Source: Hygrocybe punicea | Taxonomy: Eukaryota > Basidiomycota > Agaricomycetes > Agaricales > Hygrophoraceae | DNA length: 64,000 nucleotides | Assembly: GCA_963556145.1 (NCBI GenBank) | Contig: OY744473.1 | Span: 1,488,001-1,552,000, forward strand | Direction: 5' to 3' | Part shown: positions 44,291-56,627 of the stretch, piece by piece | Layout of the letters: each line of letters opens with the position of its first letter | Numbering within the stretch: position 1 is the first letter of the stretch | The notes under the pieces: generated by a model | The model's input: only the letters and a program-made list of their open reading frames with translations | Database searches by the model: none | What the model was told of the DNA's origin: nothing | Made by a program: the position numbers and the translations under genes

Positions 44291-46245
44291 TCTGCTTTGG
44301 AGGCGTCGGTGATGGTGGCCTCAGACGTGTTAACGACGAATCGGGATTTTATGTGAGTTGATTGGGATTGGTAGCCCTGAGTGAGGTAGCATCGGAGATT
44401 ATTAATGATAACTGGATGCACTTACGGCTGGGGCTGGTTTTACCGATTTTTGGGAGATGCGGAAATAAATAACCCAATTTTAAAAAAGGGATAAATGAAC
44501 ATACCGGCCCAGCATCGCTAGAGGATCTCGGCACCACACTGCAGAAGAAGAATTTGACAGGCATGATGGATCAGATTCTGAATCCCCTTACTGTTGGACA
44601 GGAATGCTTCGAGCCACCGCAAGAATATTGATGACGATGAGGATGACCGAGAAATTTAAATGCATGATTGTATAAGAAAGGTGCGAGGGGATTCAAGGAC
44701 TGAAATTTGGCGAGAAAAAGGCCTGCTCTACCCGAGAATTGTAGGAGTGAAGCTGAAGTCGAGGCAAGGCGATCGTGACCAGCACCAACGAGCAAGGGAT
44801 GTCAACGTTTCAAATCTTCTATTTATCCGTACTTGCCTGCAAGTTGTTGTTCAGTGTTTGACCAACACTAGGGACGGTAAAGAAAGAGGCACTGCACTGA
44901 TGTTACATCCATCTTTGAAAAAACTCTGTGACAGTGCGACAACTGATTGAAGTGGTCGAACTCTACGATATTGAACCATGGGCGGTGCATCACCTGAACA
45001 ACCTGAACCCCCGAGGCCTCATTTTCTGTTTCCTCTGGCGGAAGGACAGCGGCGGACTTGGACGGGCTGCTGGACGGGTTTGGTTCGCGAATCAAACTCA
45101 TTGATGTCATGCATGTGCATCCCAAGCTATTCTCAGTGTTGTTCTCAATTGTCCAGATGTCGACGTGTTGGACCAGACTTGGAGAGTTTCCGAAGAGAGA
45201 CGAGAGAAAATGTCGGCGACGGTTCGTGTAGGGCTTTTTTGTTGTTGTTGTTGTTCAAGTTGTTGTTGTTACAATAGAACATGATGAGCAAGAACCTTGT
45301 GCAACAAGGTCCATACATAACGCAACTCGCGGACTACTGGCTACAAATTCGGTCATTTACCCCTTCTGAGGCCTGCCCACGCCCGAGGAGCCACATTTAT
45401 AGTTGTGCAGACGACACTTGACAAACTGTCATAAAAAAACCAGTATACAAGTTGCTCGCACCACCAAACCCCCACGAAAACGTTGGAAGGCCTCTCAAGT
45501 GACCACTGGTGTCACGAAAACTGCATATGAAAACTGCGTGGCCGCTGAGACAAGAGAGCTACACATTTTCATTGGATAGGTCCCTGCTTACTGAAAAGTT
45601 TGGGAACTCGACGGTCTTATGATAAATCCGGGATTCCTTGCAACCTCTGTCTCTTGCGCGTTCTACGTATTTATTTATTTTTCAACCCCGTCACTCACTC
45701 ACACATACACACATTCACACTTGTTCCAACCCCCCCCCCCCCATCTTCAACGAGTAGACCCCTTCTTGCCACCCGAAGCATCCAATATTCGATGTCGGCA
45801 GACTTTTTGGGTCGCGTGGGTTGCACAAGGACATTGCCATTCTGGACAACATGCCTGAATTGAAATTCTAATCAACGCTTTTGGGAGGGCTGCGTAAAAA
45901 AAGCTGCTTTGCCTGCCCGAATCAGGATCGGCGAGGACAAGATTTCAACATCAAACAAACACACGACTATACGAACCGTGCATCCGACAATTCGTAACAA
46001 TGTCTACACAATGAAAGTCTCCTTAATCCATTGCTAGAAGGGAAGGATATTCGGTAACGGGCCATCGGGAAATCGGGGAGGCGCCGGTATATCCAGGCGG
46101 AGTTGAGAATTGATAAGCAGACTTGCAGCCGTTTGCAATGTCTTATCTAGGCAAATAAATGCATTCAAGTACAATATAATTATTGCAATGGTTGATCACT
46201 TGCACTCAGATTTGTGGAAATTGATTGCTGTATATAAGGGGCTAC
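44291..46245. other. No supported gene; low-complexity patches
   Basis: Contains a GTTGTT run (45,240-45,270) and a run of 14 Cs at about 45,729-45,742. Short frames exist, but none has a recognisable domain or conserved copy. Confidence 0.4.
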
Positions 46246-46480
46246 AATATACACGTAATTATTCCGCTGCAATCCCATTTTTTTACAGTCTTATAGAAGC
46301 TTGGCCATGCAATATAAGCCATTCTGATGAACATTTAATTATTCCTGTTAAATACCATTTTTTACAGTCTTGTAGAAGCTTAGCCACACAATATAAGTCA
46401 TTCTGATAAATATTTAATTATTCCTGTGAAATACCATTTTTTATCAGTCTTGTAGAACCTTGACCATACAATATACGATC
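46246..46480. repeat. Tandem repeat of about 79 bp, related to 60,940-61,225
   Basis: Units of CATTCTGATGAACATTTAAT, TATTCCTGTTAAATACCATT, TTTACAGTCTTGTAGAAGCT and TGGCCATACAATATAAG. The same unit is tandemly repeated at 60,940-61,225, which shows a shared origin of the two regions. Confidence 0.82.
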
Positions 46481-47430
46481 AAGAAAAACCTCCTTTCTGA
46501 ATTATATATAATTATATATGATTATATATAGCGGCATTGTTTCGAATCTTTCTGCTGCTGTCCCGACAGCCACCTGTTGTCAGGAACGCCTCCAGCTCAA
46601 CTTTTCTCACTATCCCGCCACCTTCTAAAGTGTTATATATATCAACTAGTTATTCTTCTAGATACTGTACATAGTGTAATATACGCAGAGAGAAAAGTGA
46701 AATAAGGAAATAAAAAGCAGGGGGACATATGTGATGGTGCTGACGGTTGGGGCAGCAGTATTTCGATGACGACGGAGATGATGGCATCGCCATGGACGAC
46801 CCTCCACATTCCCTGCATCACCTGCGTTGCCTTCGTCACTGTGTGCCAGGCCTGCTGCCGCTGGTTCACCCTCCTCATCCTCTACTTCCACCTCATAACA
46901 CGAGACCTGCCCTCCATCGCCACCAAATGGCAAAATCGAATTCTAAAGTGAGTCTTTTTGTTATATTCATATATTTATTCAATAGCGGCCTCCTAGCCCA
47001 CAAGGTTGGCTCGACTTGCGGCCGCCGCTCGACGTTCTGTGGCTGACAATCGTTTCCTGGTATGTGATCGAGGCCTTCTGATACGCGTGTGCTGACGTCG
47101 ACCGTGACAGTGAGGACAGTCCGTCCGAGTCCGCTACGGAGCTGCATGGCAAACGGGGACTTATGTCCAGGCTGTGAATCGGGTGAGTTTTTTGTATGAT
47201 AGCCAATTCCGATGCTCATTCTGCCGCAAGGGCAACTACCGCATTCGCATTCGTGTGGAGACTCTTGGTGAAATCACCATCGATTTTTCGCGGTATGATG
47301 TGGCGCGACATTGAATGGATTTATTGTTTGTAAAAGTACCTTTCATTGATTATATTTGACATGGCATTGTGCGCTACAAGCCCCTGCACTCGGTCTGCCC
47401 AATCCAATCGCACGCAAAAAAGAAATGAGT
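46481..47430. other. No supported complete gene
   Basis: Contains a short conserved coding-like tail near 47,216-47,313 (RKGNYRIRIRVETLGEITID, SRYDV, stop) that recurs in part near 51,665-51,730 (RKRNLGEIVVDVSRYDV), so it may be the end of a duplicated, decayed gene. Confidence 0.35.
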
Positions 47431-47690
47431 CAGAAACGCCAACAAGTCCCTCTTTCACCGATGAAAATATTTCATGGCCTACGTTCTATTAGCAAGCGAA
47501 GAAAAACCCAGTCCCAACTATTTGAAAGCAAAGACTAACGGCTATAATCAAATAGAATCCGATACTTTTCGACATGACCCACTCAAAAATAATGGAGTTG
47601 CGGTCAGCAAGCTTCAGGCCTCAGAATGCTAAAGCCGCTTGGATCTGCGACGGGCCTCATGGGACCCATTGCATCTGCGTCGGTTTCCTA
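47430..47690. repeat. Segmental duplication A1 (partner 61,645-61,855)
   Basis: Direct copy starting AAATATTTCATGGCCTACGT and including AGCAAGCGAAGAAAAACCCA, GGAGTTGCGGTCAGCAAGCT and GATCTGCGACGGGCCTCATG. Only scattered substitutions relative to the partner. Confidence 0.88.
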
Positions 47691-48045
47691 CTCCTTGGCG
47701 AGATCTACGGCCCAAACAATCAGCAGAGCATAATGAATTCGAACAAAATAATCGGAACCTTGGTTAACACAGCATTATCGTTGATAAATTGGATCAACTA
47801 GCTGAGCCGTTCTTTCCGCTCTGTTAGCTGTGTGGTGAGGTCATGGTTGCACCGCACAACTGCAAGTGTCGCTGTCCTGGCTTGAAGTTCCTGACCTAAA
47901 TCAAAGACAGCGTCAGTCCATGGCCAAAGCTAAATAAAGTACTTCAAGTTGTAATAAGTAACTTCGACCACAACGACGACTCGGACTACAAAGATGAAGA
48001 ACACACAACTTGAAGATGACGGGGAAGAAGACAACGAGGGAGACG
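47691..48045. other. Intergenic, no gene seen
   Basis: No supported feature. Confidence 0.35.
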
Positions 48046-48720
48046 AGGAAGGCTGGGGGTGGTGTGCCCACAGGTATGTCGCACTTGCCATAATCCACAC
48101 ACCAGGTGACTTGTTTACGTCAAATGGTGTGCGCTTGTGCCTTCAAGGGTAACCTTGATGACCAGCACGACATGGACGACCAGAACGAGCAGGGGGCCGG
48201 CTGCGATGACCACAGCGATACAACTAGGGCCCAACTGGGCGTTTCTTAAGACGACAACGCCAACATCAGCAATGGTGCGTGCAGGTAACGACGATGACGG
48301 ACCATGTAACCTTGTTTGGCAAAAGTGATCACACTTCTCAAAGCAATCACAACCACCCATCTCCCGTCAACCACCAAGGCGTCGTGACAAACAAATCGGC
48401 CCCAAACAAGGGAAAGGGAACATTGGGGGATGTGCACCACCCCGGCTGCCAAAAGTATGTTTTTTTAAAACTTGTACATCTACTAGCACCCCAACAATGC
48501 CCACACCAATGCCTGCCCATGCCAAAGTCAACAGCCACATGTTAACGCCATCACCAACGCACCCATGAATGTGAATGCAAACGCCCACACCATTGTCCAC
48601 GGAAACGGAGGACGGACCTCAGAAACGAAGAACGGCGATTGGTGAGGCGACGGTGGGTGACAGAAATGGCGAGGGGTGCAGCGGAGGGTGGTGCACCCAC
48701 CTCCGCTGCGAAAGGTATGT
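48046..48720. repeat. Three palindrome-plus-GTATG units
   Basis: GGGGGTGGTGTGCCCAC followed by AGGTATG near 48,055; GGGGGATGTGCACCACCCC followed by a GTATGTTTTTTT near 48,425-48,470; and the long palindrome GCAGCGGAGGGTGG..CCACCTCCGCTGC at 48,678-48,709 followed by GGTATGTGTTTTTT. The same layout occurs at 32,423 and 34,580 in the 1.3-kb elements. Between them is ACC/GACGA-rich DNA. Confidence 0.55.
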
Positions 48721-50215
48721 GTTTTTTATATATATATATACTTATATCTACTTATATCTACAATCACTCTGTATACAGCTGCGATACGCCATCACCACTA
48801 ACCCCCCTCAACCACCCAGTTGGCCACCGAGCCAACGAACGCAACGGCGGCGGCAGTGCCGTGAGCCAACGACGATGGCCCGGGTGAAGGTTCACGACCA
48901 CCGAAAAAATATAGGGTGATGAAGGCAACTGCCAAGAGGAACTTAACGCATCAAGGCAAACGCTGCACCCCGGTACACGAACCCAAACAGTTCCGTAAAC
49001 TCGGTGTGTCCGAGCTACCCCATGCACGGCGAGTTGCGCAACCGTAGTCTTCTTTAGGAGCTGTAATGAGTGACGTGAGGGAGGCGCAAGCAGCCGGAGC
49101 AATGGGAAAGCACGCACGCTCTTATTCGCCATCTCAATCTCCTCATCAGCATTCCTCACCCACCTCGTGCTCGAGTTTGAGCTATGCTCATCCCCGTCAC
49201 ACAAATGCAAGTGTTGCCTCTCATGGGCACCACCGGCACCTTGAATACCGCATCTGCGCCCACACCCACCCGCACACCCACCCGCACACCACTTCCGAGC
49301 CGTGCAACGCCGGTTTGCTCACACACCACACGTCCACAGCTTCCACTCTCACCCATATTTCTGTTCGCCACATCTCCCAGCCGTCTGCGCTTGACTGCGG
49401 TGTCCCCGAAGGTGAGAGGTGGACGATGCGGTGTTGGATCATCGGGCCACGGAAGACGGACGCGCAGAGGTGGTGGATCGGGTGTTATGTGCGCCACGCA
49501 GAGTTCCAGTGCACTGGTGGCTGTATATTTGTGGGGAGGAAGGGGCAAGTTGTGTGTATATTATGATCTCTGTTGTTCCAGGTGATGCTGCGGGGGCAGA
49601 CAATGAATGCAGGTAGCATGGGGACCCAGGCGTGGATAATGAAACACACTGGAGGTGGTGGTAGCATCGCCAAGTGCGACTCTGACACCGACTTCGCTGT
49701 GCCTGTCCTGAGTGGACAGGGACTTGCACGGTAATAGACAGAACGTGTTTTCAAAGTAGATACGGGAGAGGATTGCATGTGGGTGGATGTCCCTAGATGA
49801 TGCAGAAATTGTCGTGATTCCATTTGGCACGAGTTTCCAGCAGCACAACGAGGGCGGGCTTACATGCGAACGTCCCCACTGAAATCCATCCAGAGATCCT
49901 GCATCTTCTCGACGCGTACAAAAGACAGACAAGGTCGGCTGCGCATACTCTCAAGGGCGAGGGTGAGTGGGTTCTGGAGGAGATTGAGGCCAGCGCTTGG
50001 GGCTGAAAAGGTGAGACCGTCCAGGAGGAGATTGGAGTCTGGGAGAGAGAGAGCACCACGATAGAGCAGGCGGTACGCCAAGGTGGTTTGACCAGAAGAG
50101 AACATATTCACCGTCGTCAGTGACAATTTCCACAATGTCTAGCAACTCCTTTGTCACTGTCATTTTACTCGCTCTGCAGAGTGTCTTATATTTCCTTACC
50201 AGAACTTTCTTGATT
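48721..50215. other. Unresolved region, no confident gene
   Basis: Overlapping frames on both strands with proline/threonine-rich composition (CACCCACCCGCACACCC near 49,260). Near 49,860 a plus-strand frame reads NVPTEIHPEILHLLDAYK, F-box-like in appearance but too short and isolated to call. Confidence 0.3.
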
Positions 50216-50221
50216 GCTCGT

Positions 50222-50965
50222 ACTGAGATGCAAGTGCTTTGCGCCGTTATGAACTTGTCTTGAATGGAGACCCAATGATTTTATCTCTGAGCGGGAATAT
50301 CAATTGCCATTCGTTATCGCGTCCAGTGCTTGAGTTCCAGAATATCTATGGTGTACATGAATGCCAGTAAAGAAAAAAATTAGCGGTTGACCTACAACAA
50401 AGTTTAGCATGATGATAATTGAAACATGAGAGACTGACCTTCGCAAAACATTCCTCCCGGAATCGAAGTCGTAGGCCAGGTTTTTTTAGCTCACTCCACT
50501 TCTCAACTTCCCTCGCCCCATAGATAAATATTTTGTCGGCTGGGTTACTAAAACCCTTCTGGTCCGCTAAATGGACTGTCAGACTCATCCAGTCCAGGAA
50601 CGAGTAGCCACAGATCGTGTGGTGTCAGTGGCCGCAATGATATCCCTCCCTGAAAACTGCTGTAAGTCCGCGGATGGATTCAGGAAATGATCGCTTACAT
50701 GTAACAAAGATTTTTTACTTCAGCCGCTTTTATCTGGGCTGAATATTGCTTGAGGACCGTGAGCAATGGTCTTACTGCATCAAAGGTTGGCAACAGTTGT
50801 CGTCGGCGCCAGAGTGATGGTAACGAGTTCACAGTTGTAAAAACTGAGCGAGGGAAGGTGTTGGTGGTGAGCGAGCGGTGGGATGTGATGGTTGAGGGTC
50901 AAGTGTAGTTGGTGTTGACTTGGTTGAATATACCTGTGCATCGTTTGTGCCTGCGTACAAAACAC
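50222..50965. repeat. Segmental duplication A2 (partner 59,600-60,575)
   Basis: Direct copy: GTGCTTTGCGCCGTTA, AATATCAATTGCCATTC, TTATCGCGTCCAGTGCTTGA and the gene-like segment on the minus strand (next entry). The partner has about 230 extra bases (59,665-59,905) after TTTTATCTCT. Confidence 0.88.
50390..50588 (-). CDS. Small conserved ORF, copy A, partial
   Basis: MSLTVHLADQKGFSNPADKI, then GAREVEKWSELKKPGLRL, FREECFAK. A GTCAGT intron of about 47 bp then gives VNR and stop. The partner at 59,996-60,210 keeps the same frame and intron with conservative changes, which supports coding. Family not recognised; the upstream part is unresolved. Confidence 0.4.
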
Positions 50966-52340
50966 AGTACCAAAAATGTTGCATCGTTCACACCAACTTG
51001 TACACTCTGCACGTCATTTGTGCTTGGAAACAGTCACTTGGTGCCGATGAGATATGAGCCGACTGGAGTCCATCACTAAGGGTCTTTTGGGAGAGGATCA
51101 CCGAGACAGCTATGCTGAGATGAGGAAACAGACCTGACCAGAATAAAATCTATCAGCGGGGCAGCTTAGGTAAGTCGTCCAATAACCATTTAATCTCCAA
51201 TTTTCACCGTCACTTTCAACCAGCATGCCTGGGGCTGGTGGAAGTCATCTCCGGTTCCCTCCCTCTCTCGATCCCCACCTCGCACTTCACATGCACTTTC
51301 CCTCAAGCACTTCTTCCCTCCATCGCCCAAGATACGTCCTCCCCATGCCCTTGCTATCGAAATCCTCCTCGGTGGTCCTGACCACATGGCTACTCGTTTC
51401 AGGACTTGCGCTCATGCATCACCCATTGCCGAGTGGCTGGGTTTTAGAACAGAATGCTGATGACATGCTCGGTAGTGGCTTCTTATAGATGAGAGTGGGG
51501 TTGGGAGGGAGGAATCGATGGGTGATATCCAACTCGTGAGGGCGTCCTTGCCTGAAAGTCGAGGCGGCGGGGAGGGATTACCGCTGTCATTCACAAGTCG
51601 CTCATAAGAAAAAATGAATTCGACATACTCTCTATTTCTTCACCAGCGACAAAAAAATGATTGCCTGCGGAAGCGCAATCTTGGTGAAATTGTTGTTGAT
51701 GTTTCACGGTATGATGTGAAGCATATTTAACATACTTACTTTAACTGGCGGGAAATGTTGAAAATTGATTTGATTTCTGACTTAATCATCCATGATAACT
51801 GTTGGACAAATAGTGTGCATGGATTCGTTAAGGTCAATATCATCATGAATGCTTTTATTTTGAGTCATATTATTGTCCCTCTTACATACAAGGGCGAAGT
51901 ATATACAAAACGGGAACCTTCCCGGAACCTGTGCCTCTGGTTTGCGAGTGCAACCACAACGGAGGAAGTCCCCCGTGGCTCCAGCATATCCATGCTGTTT
52001 TAATTGCCTGACCTGACGTATGAGGGGGCCCATTGTCTGAGACTGGTGTGGTGGATAAACGGGTGGTCTAGACCAGCTAAGTGCCCGGCTGCCTGAGCAG
52101 ACATGCACGGAGGGGGGCTGTCACAGGGAGGAGAAGCGGAAGTGGGGGATCCGAATGAGAACTCGAGGGTGAGAAGTTGTGTGGGTTGAGGGTCGATTGC
52201 CGGGTGTGAGACTAAGTTGAGGGGGTCGAGATTGCTCATGCGTAGGTGTGACGGGGAGGTGTCCCAGCATGGGTGAGCGGAGGGTGAAGGGAGGAGGCGT
52301 ACTGTGTTGGAGTAGGTTAGCTATGTGAGTGTGGGAGAGG
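50966..52340. other. Unresolved region with a short duplicated block
   Basis: 51,585-51,700 (CATTCACAAGTCGCTCATAA, ATGAATTCGACATACTCTC) is repeated at 62,195-62,315 in direct orientation. No supported gene elsewhere. Confidence 0.5.
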
Positions 52341-52345
52341 AAAGA

Positions 52346-53343
52346 TCACCGAATGAGTCTTTTAGTCTCCCTGTGCTTTGTACGAATGTTCATAGTGTAA
52401 ATGGGGGGAAGGTCTGAATCGGTCGTATATTCGACCGCCAACTTCATCAGGTTCGGGATCCCGAGTTTAGAAAGTTTCAGGAAGTGTTCATTGAGAGGCT
52501 GCGAAAGCGATTTGAGGAAGTCTGCGTCGCGCTTCCCCGAAGAGGTATTTATCGACTGTGGATCTGGAAAAAGACGACCACTGGCACCCTCGGCTCCGGC
52601 CCGGGATGGTGAGATATCAAGAAGGCATTTGAAAAATGGGGCGGAATATTCTGGGTTCTCCCACCTCGAGAGCATCTTTTCATAGGACTTCGCAGCGACA
52701 TATGTGAAGATACCAAGGGTGTCTGTGTTATTCTGATCCACTCCATTTAGTAGGTCGATCACAGAGGCTGTGTGGGATTGAAATGTTTGCGATGTCCTAA
52801 TACAAATCATGAGAAATTGAGATATCGAGACACTGCTACTTACCAAGTCTCTCTCACGTAGGGCAGAGGGTCATGCGGGTCGATGCCAGTTGGCTCTGGA
52901 TGAATAAAACAGGGACTTTTCCCTTTGAATGTCTGGGCATCGGTTGGATCTGACCTTAACTTCACGACCCTGGGGTTCACCGTTGCGAAGAATGTTGGGG
53001 TAGTGGTGGTAAAAGTACTACCCTCAGGCTCGCGAACAGAAAGGTCGGCGCTTGAAGCTATGGCGACAACTTCATGCATTCGGACTAGCAGTGTTGCTAG
53101 TGCAGTCCCGCATCGTAGTTGTTCCCGTTCTCCATCTTGAAGTTGCTGGCGGCTCTCGGTCACCTGAACGATTGGCTTGAGTTTGTACTTTGACAATGAA
53201 GACATAGCAGCGGCGGTTGAAGATGTAGCAGCGGCGGTTGAAGGTGTAGCAGCGGCGGTTGAAGACGTAGCAGTGGAGGATCGTTGTTGGAGATGCCCGA
53301 GGAGGGTGGTGAGTGGCTTAAACATTGCATGAAGGTCTGACAT
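52346..53343 (-). pseudogene. Truncated copy of the deaminase-like gene (copy A)
   Basis: Exon 1 is 53,343-52,844 (MSDLHAMFKPLTTLLGHLQQ, then a STAAAT repeat, ending DPLPYVRET). A 47-bp intron leads to exon 2 from 52,796 (TSQTFQSHTASVIDLLNGVD, DTLGIFTYVAAKSYEKML, FLKSLSQPLNEHFLKLSKLG, LPPIYTMN). It then departs from copy B after YTMN and stops at 52,346. The entire C-terminal half, which in copy B holds the HCE and CxxC motifs, is absent. Opposite orientation to copy B at 56,628-58,614. Confidence 0.75.
53200..53290 (-). repeat. 30-bp coding minisatellite (Ser-Thr-Ala repeat)
   Basis: Four units of AGCAGCGGCGGTTGAAG-type sequence on the plus strand, encoding S-T-A-A-A-T/M-x-S on the minus strand near the N-terminus of the truncated deaminase-like gene. 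Copy B has no such repeat. Confidence 0.8.
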
Positions 53344-53544
53344 GGTGTGGGAGACAGCGAGAACTTGAACGGCCTGTTGGATATGTTTGAGTTTACCGTG
53401 AGAAAGGGAATGTCATGCCAACGCCCAAATAAAACTGATTCCAGAGATACGAAGCCGAAGCGTCCCAATCTACAAGAAACGGTATTCTAGATCAGGACAT
53501 TTGTTGTCATAATAATATTATGCTTAGCCTGTTTATAACCAACC

Positions 53545-53820
53545 CTCTGAATACGCATAGGGCGAGGAACTTCACCCGGCTGCCAATTTAGTTCGAATGG
53601 CTCATAATGAAGATACCGATGATTTCCCGTTGAATCTGAAAGCGTTTACGAATGACCGACACCAGACTACCATGATAGAAGTCGTCAATCATGTAGCTTC
53701 GAGCACCGGCGTCAGGATCTGGGGAGACGCCACGGCGAAGCTGATACGGAATGGTCACAGGTGTACGCTTCCATCCGGCATCCTCATCCAACCATTCTTC
53801 ATCCTCGCCACTGGCTAGAA
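53545..53820 (-). pseudogene. N-terminal fragment of a Plavaka-type transposase
   Basis: Minus strand: ASGEDEEWLDEDAGWKRTPV, TIPYQL, YMIDDFYHGSLVSVIRKRFQ. After a frame change near 53,626 it continues HRYLHYEPFELNWQPGEVPR, PMRI. The order GW.TPV.I, FYH.SLV.VI, HYEPFEL.W.P matches the N-terminal conserved block of basidiomycete Plavaka transposases. It ends at about 53,550 without the catalytic part. Confidence 0.55.
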
Positions 53821-54502
53821 TATTGTTGATCTCGCTTCATTTGGTATCTCAAACGGCAGCGGGCTCAAAGTCACGATCTCTGACCATTAAAGCTAGACTG
53901 AGATTTCTGGATGCCGCCATTCCAATACCACTCACCTCGACTGTGCCAAGTGTTCAGGACGGTACGCAACATATTTGGGCTATCACGGCTCTACCACGCT
54001 GCAGAATTGTTCGCACGATCCAGAGGAGTACAACAAGTTATCCCATCTCAATCCCCTTCCACTTCCACTCCGCAAATATTCTATCCCTATCCAAACCACA
54101 GCTCATTGCCGCTTACAGTGTACTGCTCCTGAGCTCGAGCCCAATGACGAGCTTGAAGCCATTCTTGATGGAATCGATGAGGGGTGGCAGGTGGTAAAAG
54201 TGGTGGCGGTTGCGGCAATGGATCTCTGGACCGTGAGGGGGTCGGCGATTGAGTCTTCGGGTCCATGGCGCACGTTCCATCAGGGGGTCATCAGCTTGGT
54301 TTCATTGTCTGGGATAATACCAATCTACGGACAATATTTAATGAGCCGTTATCTTTCATCGTCCTCAAAATAACGAACCTCCATTGCAACCACTGGGTCT
54401 GCTGCCTGCGGTGCCAAACCCGCCAGGGGCACCTCATCAGTCTCCAAAGACGACAAAAGAAGTCGACGCCTTCTGGGACCTTTCCAGAACTGTTTTGCTT
54501 TA
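53821..54502. other. No supported gene
   Basis: May hold more of the decayed Plavaka N-terminus on the minus strand; no frame could be followed. Confidence 0.3.
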
Positions 54503-54510
54503 TCCAGAGC

Positions 54511-55950
54511 TAGTGTTGCCGCGACTACAACTAGCAGTCGACTTGAAGTTGTAGTCATAGCCGATATTAGCCGAGTCGACCTCCAACTCAACTACAACTA
54601 TCCAATCAACTTGACTTTGACTATGCCAATCTGGCAAGCCGTAGTCAAGCTGACTTAGCCGACTGTAGTCGGTACTGTAATAATTATATAATTTTATTTA
54701 TTTATTTATGACCTATAAATTTAAATGGCTCGAGAGCAGATTTGAAAGAGTTTGGGGGCGGCTTATATACCCTTCTTGCCGCACATGGACCATGTGACCT
54801 TGTTTGGTCAGCTGGAACAAACTCAATCACGCAACGATTACGCGTAGCACCCAAGGTAAGTATAATTTGGTTTATTCTACTAACTAAAACATCTTTAGGT
54901 TTTTTCCCGCACCCTCACGCCAAACGAACACGAACACGGCAACAGCGACAAGCAGATGGGACGCAGCCAAGAACGGGGACAACCCAGGCCGACCATTACA
55001 GCAAGAATGAGGACGATGGGAATGAGGACGACGGGAATGAGGACGACGGGGTAAACGAAGACAAAAACGACGACGAACGCAACGATGGCGAGAACGGGAA
55101 GATGATGACAAAGCAGGAACGGCAACTACGACAATGGGAAGACGACAACGGGGGAATGGGACAACGACGACAACGGAGACCGGGACAAGAAGGACAACGG
55201 CCACGGGGACGACGACGGCAACGGGGATGATGACGATGGCGATGACGAGGACAGTGAGCACGGGAATGGGGACGGGCAACGGATGACAGAAATGAGGCGG
55301 ACGCCCTTGGGACGTCCCCAGCGCCATCCAACCTCGCGAAAACACGGAGCGCGTCAATTGACGTGCCCCCGTTGTTCGCGAGGTAGTGAGCACGCGCGGA
55401 TGCCCATGGAAACACCCCAGCCCCATCCAACCTCGCGAAAACACGGAGCGTGTCAATTGACGCGCCCCCGTTGTTGGCGAGGTACTTAGGATGGAATGTG
55501 ATGACAATGAGCGACCGTGCCGGATGTGGACGAGAAGGATGCAGAAACGGGGGTGGCCAGGTCGAACGAGGAAGATGAAGGCGATGGGGACCCGGAAGAC
55601 GGGAATGACAGCAACCAGAGGCAATGGACCACGAGGACAGGGATGAGGACAGACCACAAGGATGATGGCGAGGTCAGGGGCGACCCCTCCTCTCCATTTC
55701 CCCTCCCTCCCTCCTCCATTTCCCCTCCCCCTCCACCTACTCTTATTTATTTTTATAATATTTAAATTTATTTTAATATATATTCTTTTTACTAATGGAC
55801 TGACCATAGTTGATATATTAGTCAAAGTCGCGGCTTGACTAGTCGAAGCCGTGACTTCGACTTTGACTATATCAATTTATGTGTATATAGTCTAGCTGTA
55901 GTCATGACTACATAGTTGCGGCTACAACTAGTCAAGTCACGGCAACACTA
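54511..55950. mobile_element. 1,440-bp hAT-type element sharing the MITE ends
   Basis: Ends TAGTGTTGCCGCGACTACAA and CACGGCAACACTA. Exact 8-bp duplication TCCAGAGC at 54,503-54,510 and 55,951-55,958. Subterminal zones are packed with GACTACAACT/AGTCAAGTCG-type motifs in both orientations. The interior has a GACGA-rich tract and a duplicated block CATCCAACCTCGCGAAAACA at 55,326 and 55,427. It contains an open frame with EDDGNEDDGN repeats but no transposase. Confidence 0.92.
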
Positions 55951-55958
55951 TCCAGAGC

Positions 55959-56627
55959 ACAGAAAGGTGCTTTTTCGATGATTGGCATGTGCACTTGTGA
56001 TTCATGTTCCTAAGGGCATACAATACTAGTGTTGGCAGTTCGAGTGAGTCAAGCTCGCAGGTGGCCCAAGTTATAATCATTTCTTTAAGGAAACAAACTT
56101 GGCAACTAATTCTATGGCACATATGATTAATACAACGATGTGAGTAGGCAAAGGGCTATAAAACTAATTGAAGTACACGTGTGCATGTAACGTTCGGATG
56201 GGTGGCGAAAAAACATGACTTCAAGCTTCAGTTCACATATTTATTGCCAGGCATGTTTAGGGCTGGCAGTTAGAAGGCGTCATGTGCACCTACAACAAGT
56301 CAAATGATACTAGGCGACGGCACCCTCCCTTACCTAAGCCGAAGAATAGTCTCACGGCGCGGCACACACCGGCATTCACTGCTGGCAGAACTTGCCACCA
56401 GCACTGGCAGTGAAGTTCAGTTGCAGGGTTCTACAATTAAAGGTATTTATGATCAATTAATTGAGTCATGACGGCGCAAACACTACTAGTACCAGCAGTA
56501 CCACCGCACTGCCATGCTCAGGCTCACCGGCAGGCCCAACTTGAAGTTCCACCTCCGAGTCCGAGTCCTAATCCGAGTCGGCTGGCACTGCAGTTCCAAA
56601 GTCAGTTGGACTCGGAACCATACCAAA
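55959..56627. other. Upstream region of the deaminase-like gene
   Basis: No separate gene. Includes CGAGTCCGAGTCCTAATCCG repeats just before the start codon. Confidence 0.4.

Noticed and set aside
49860..50006. F-box protein at about 49,860 (VPTEIHPEILHLLDAY)
   Set aside because: Too short, no downstream repeat domain, and no duplicate to support it.
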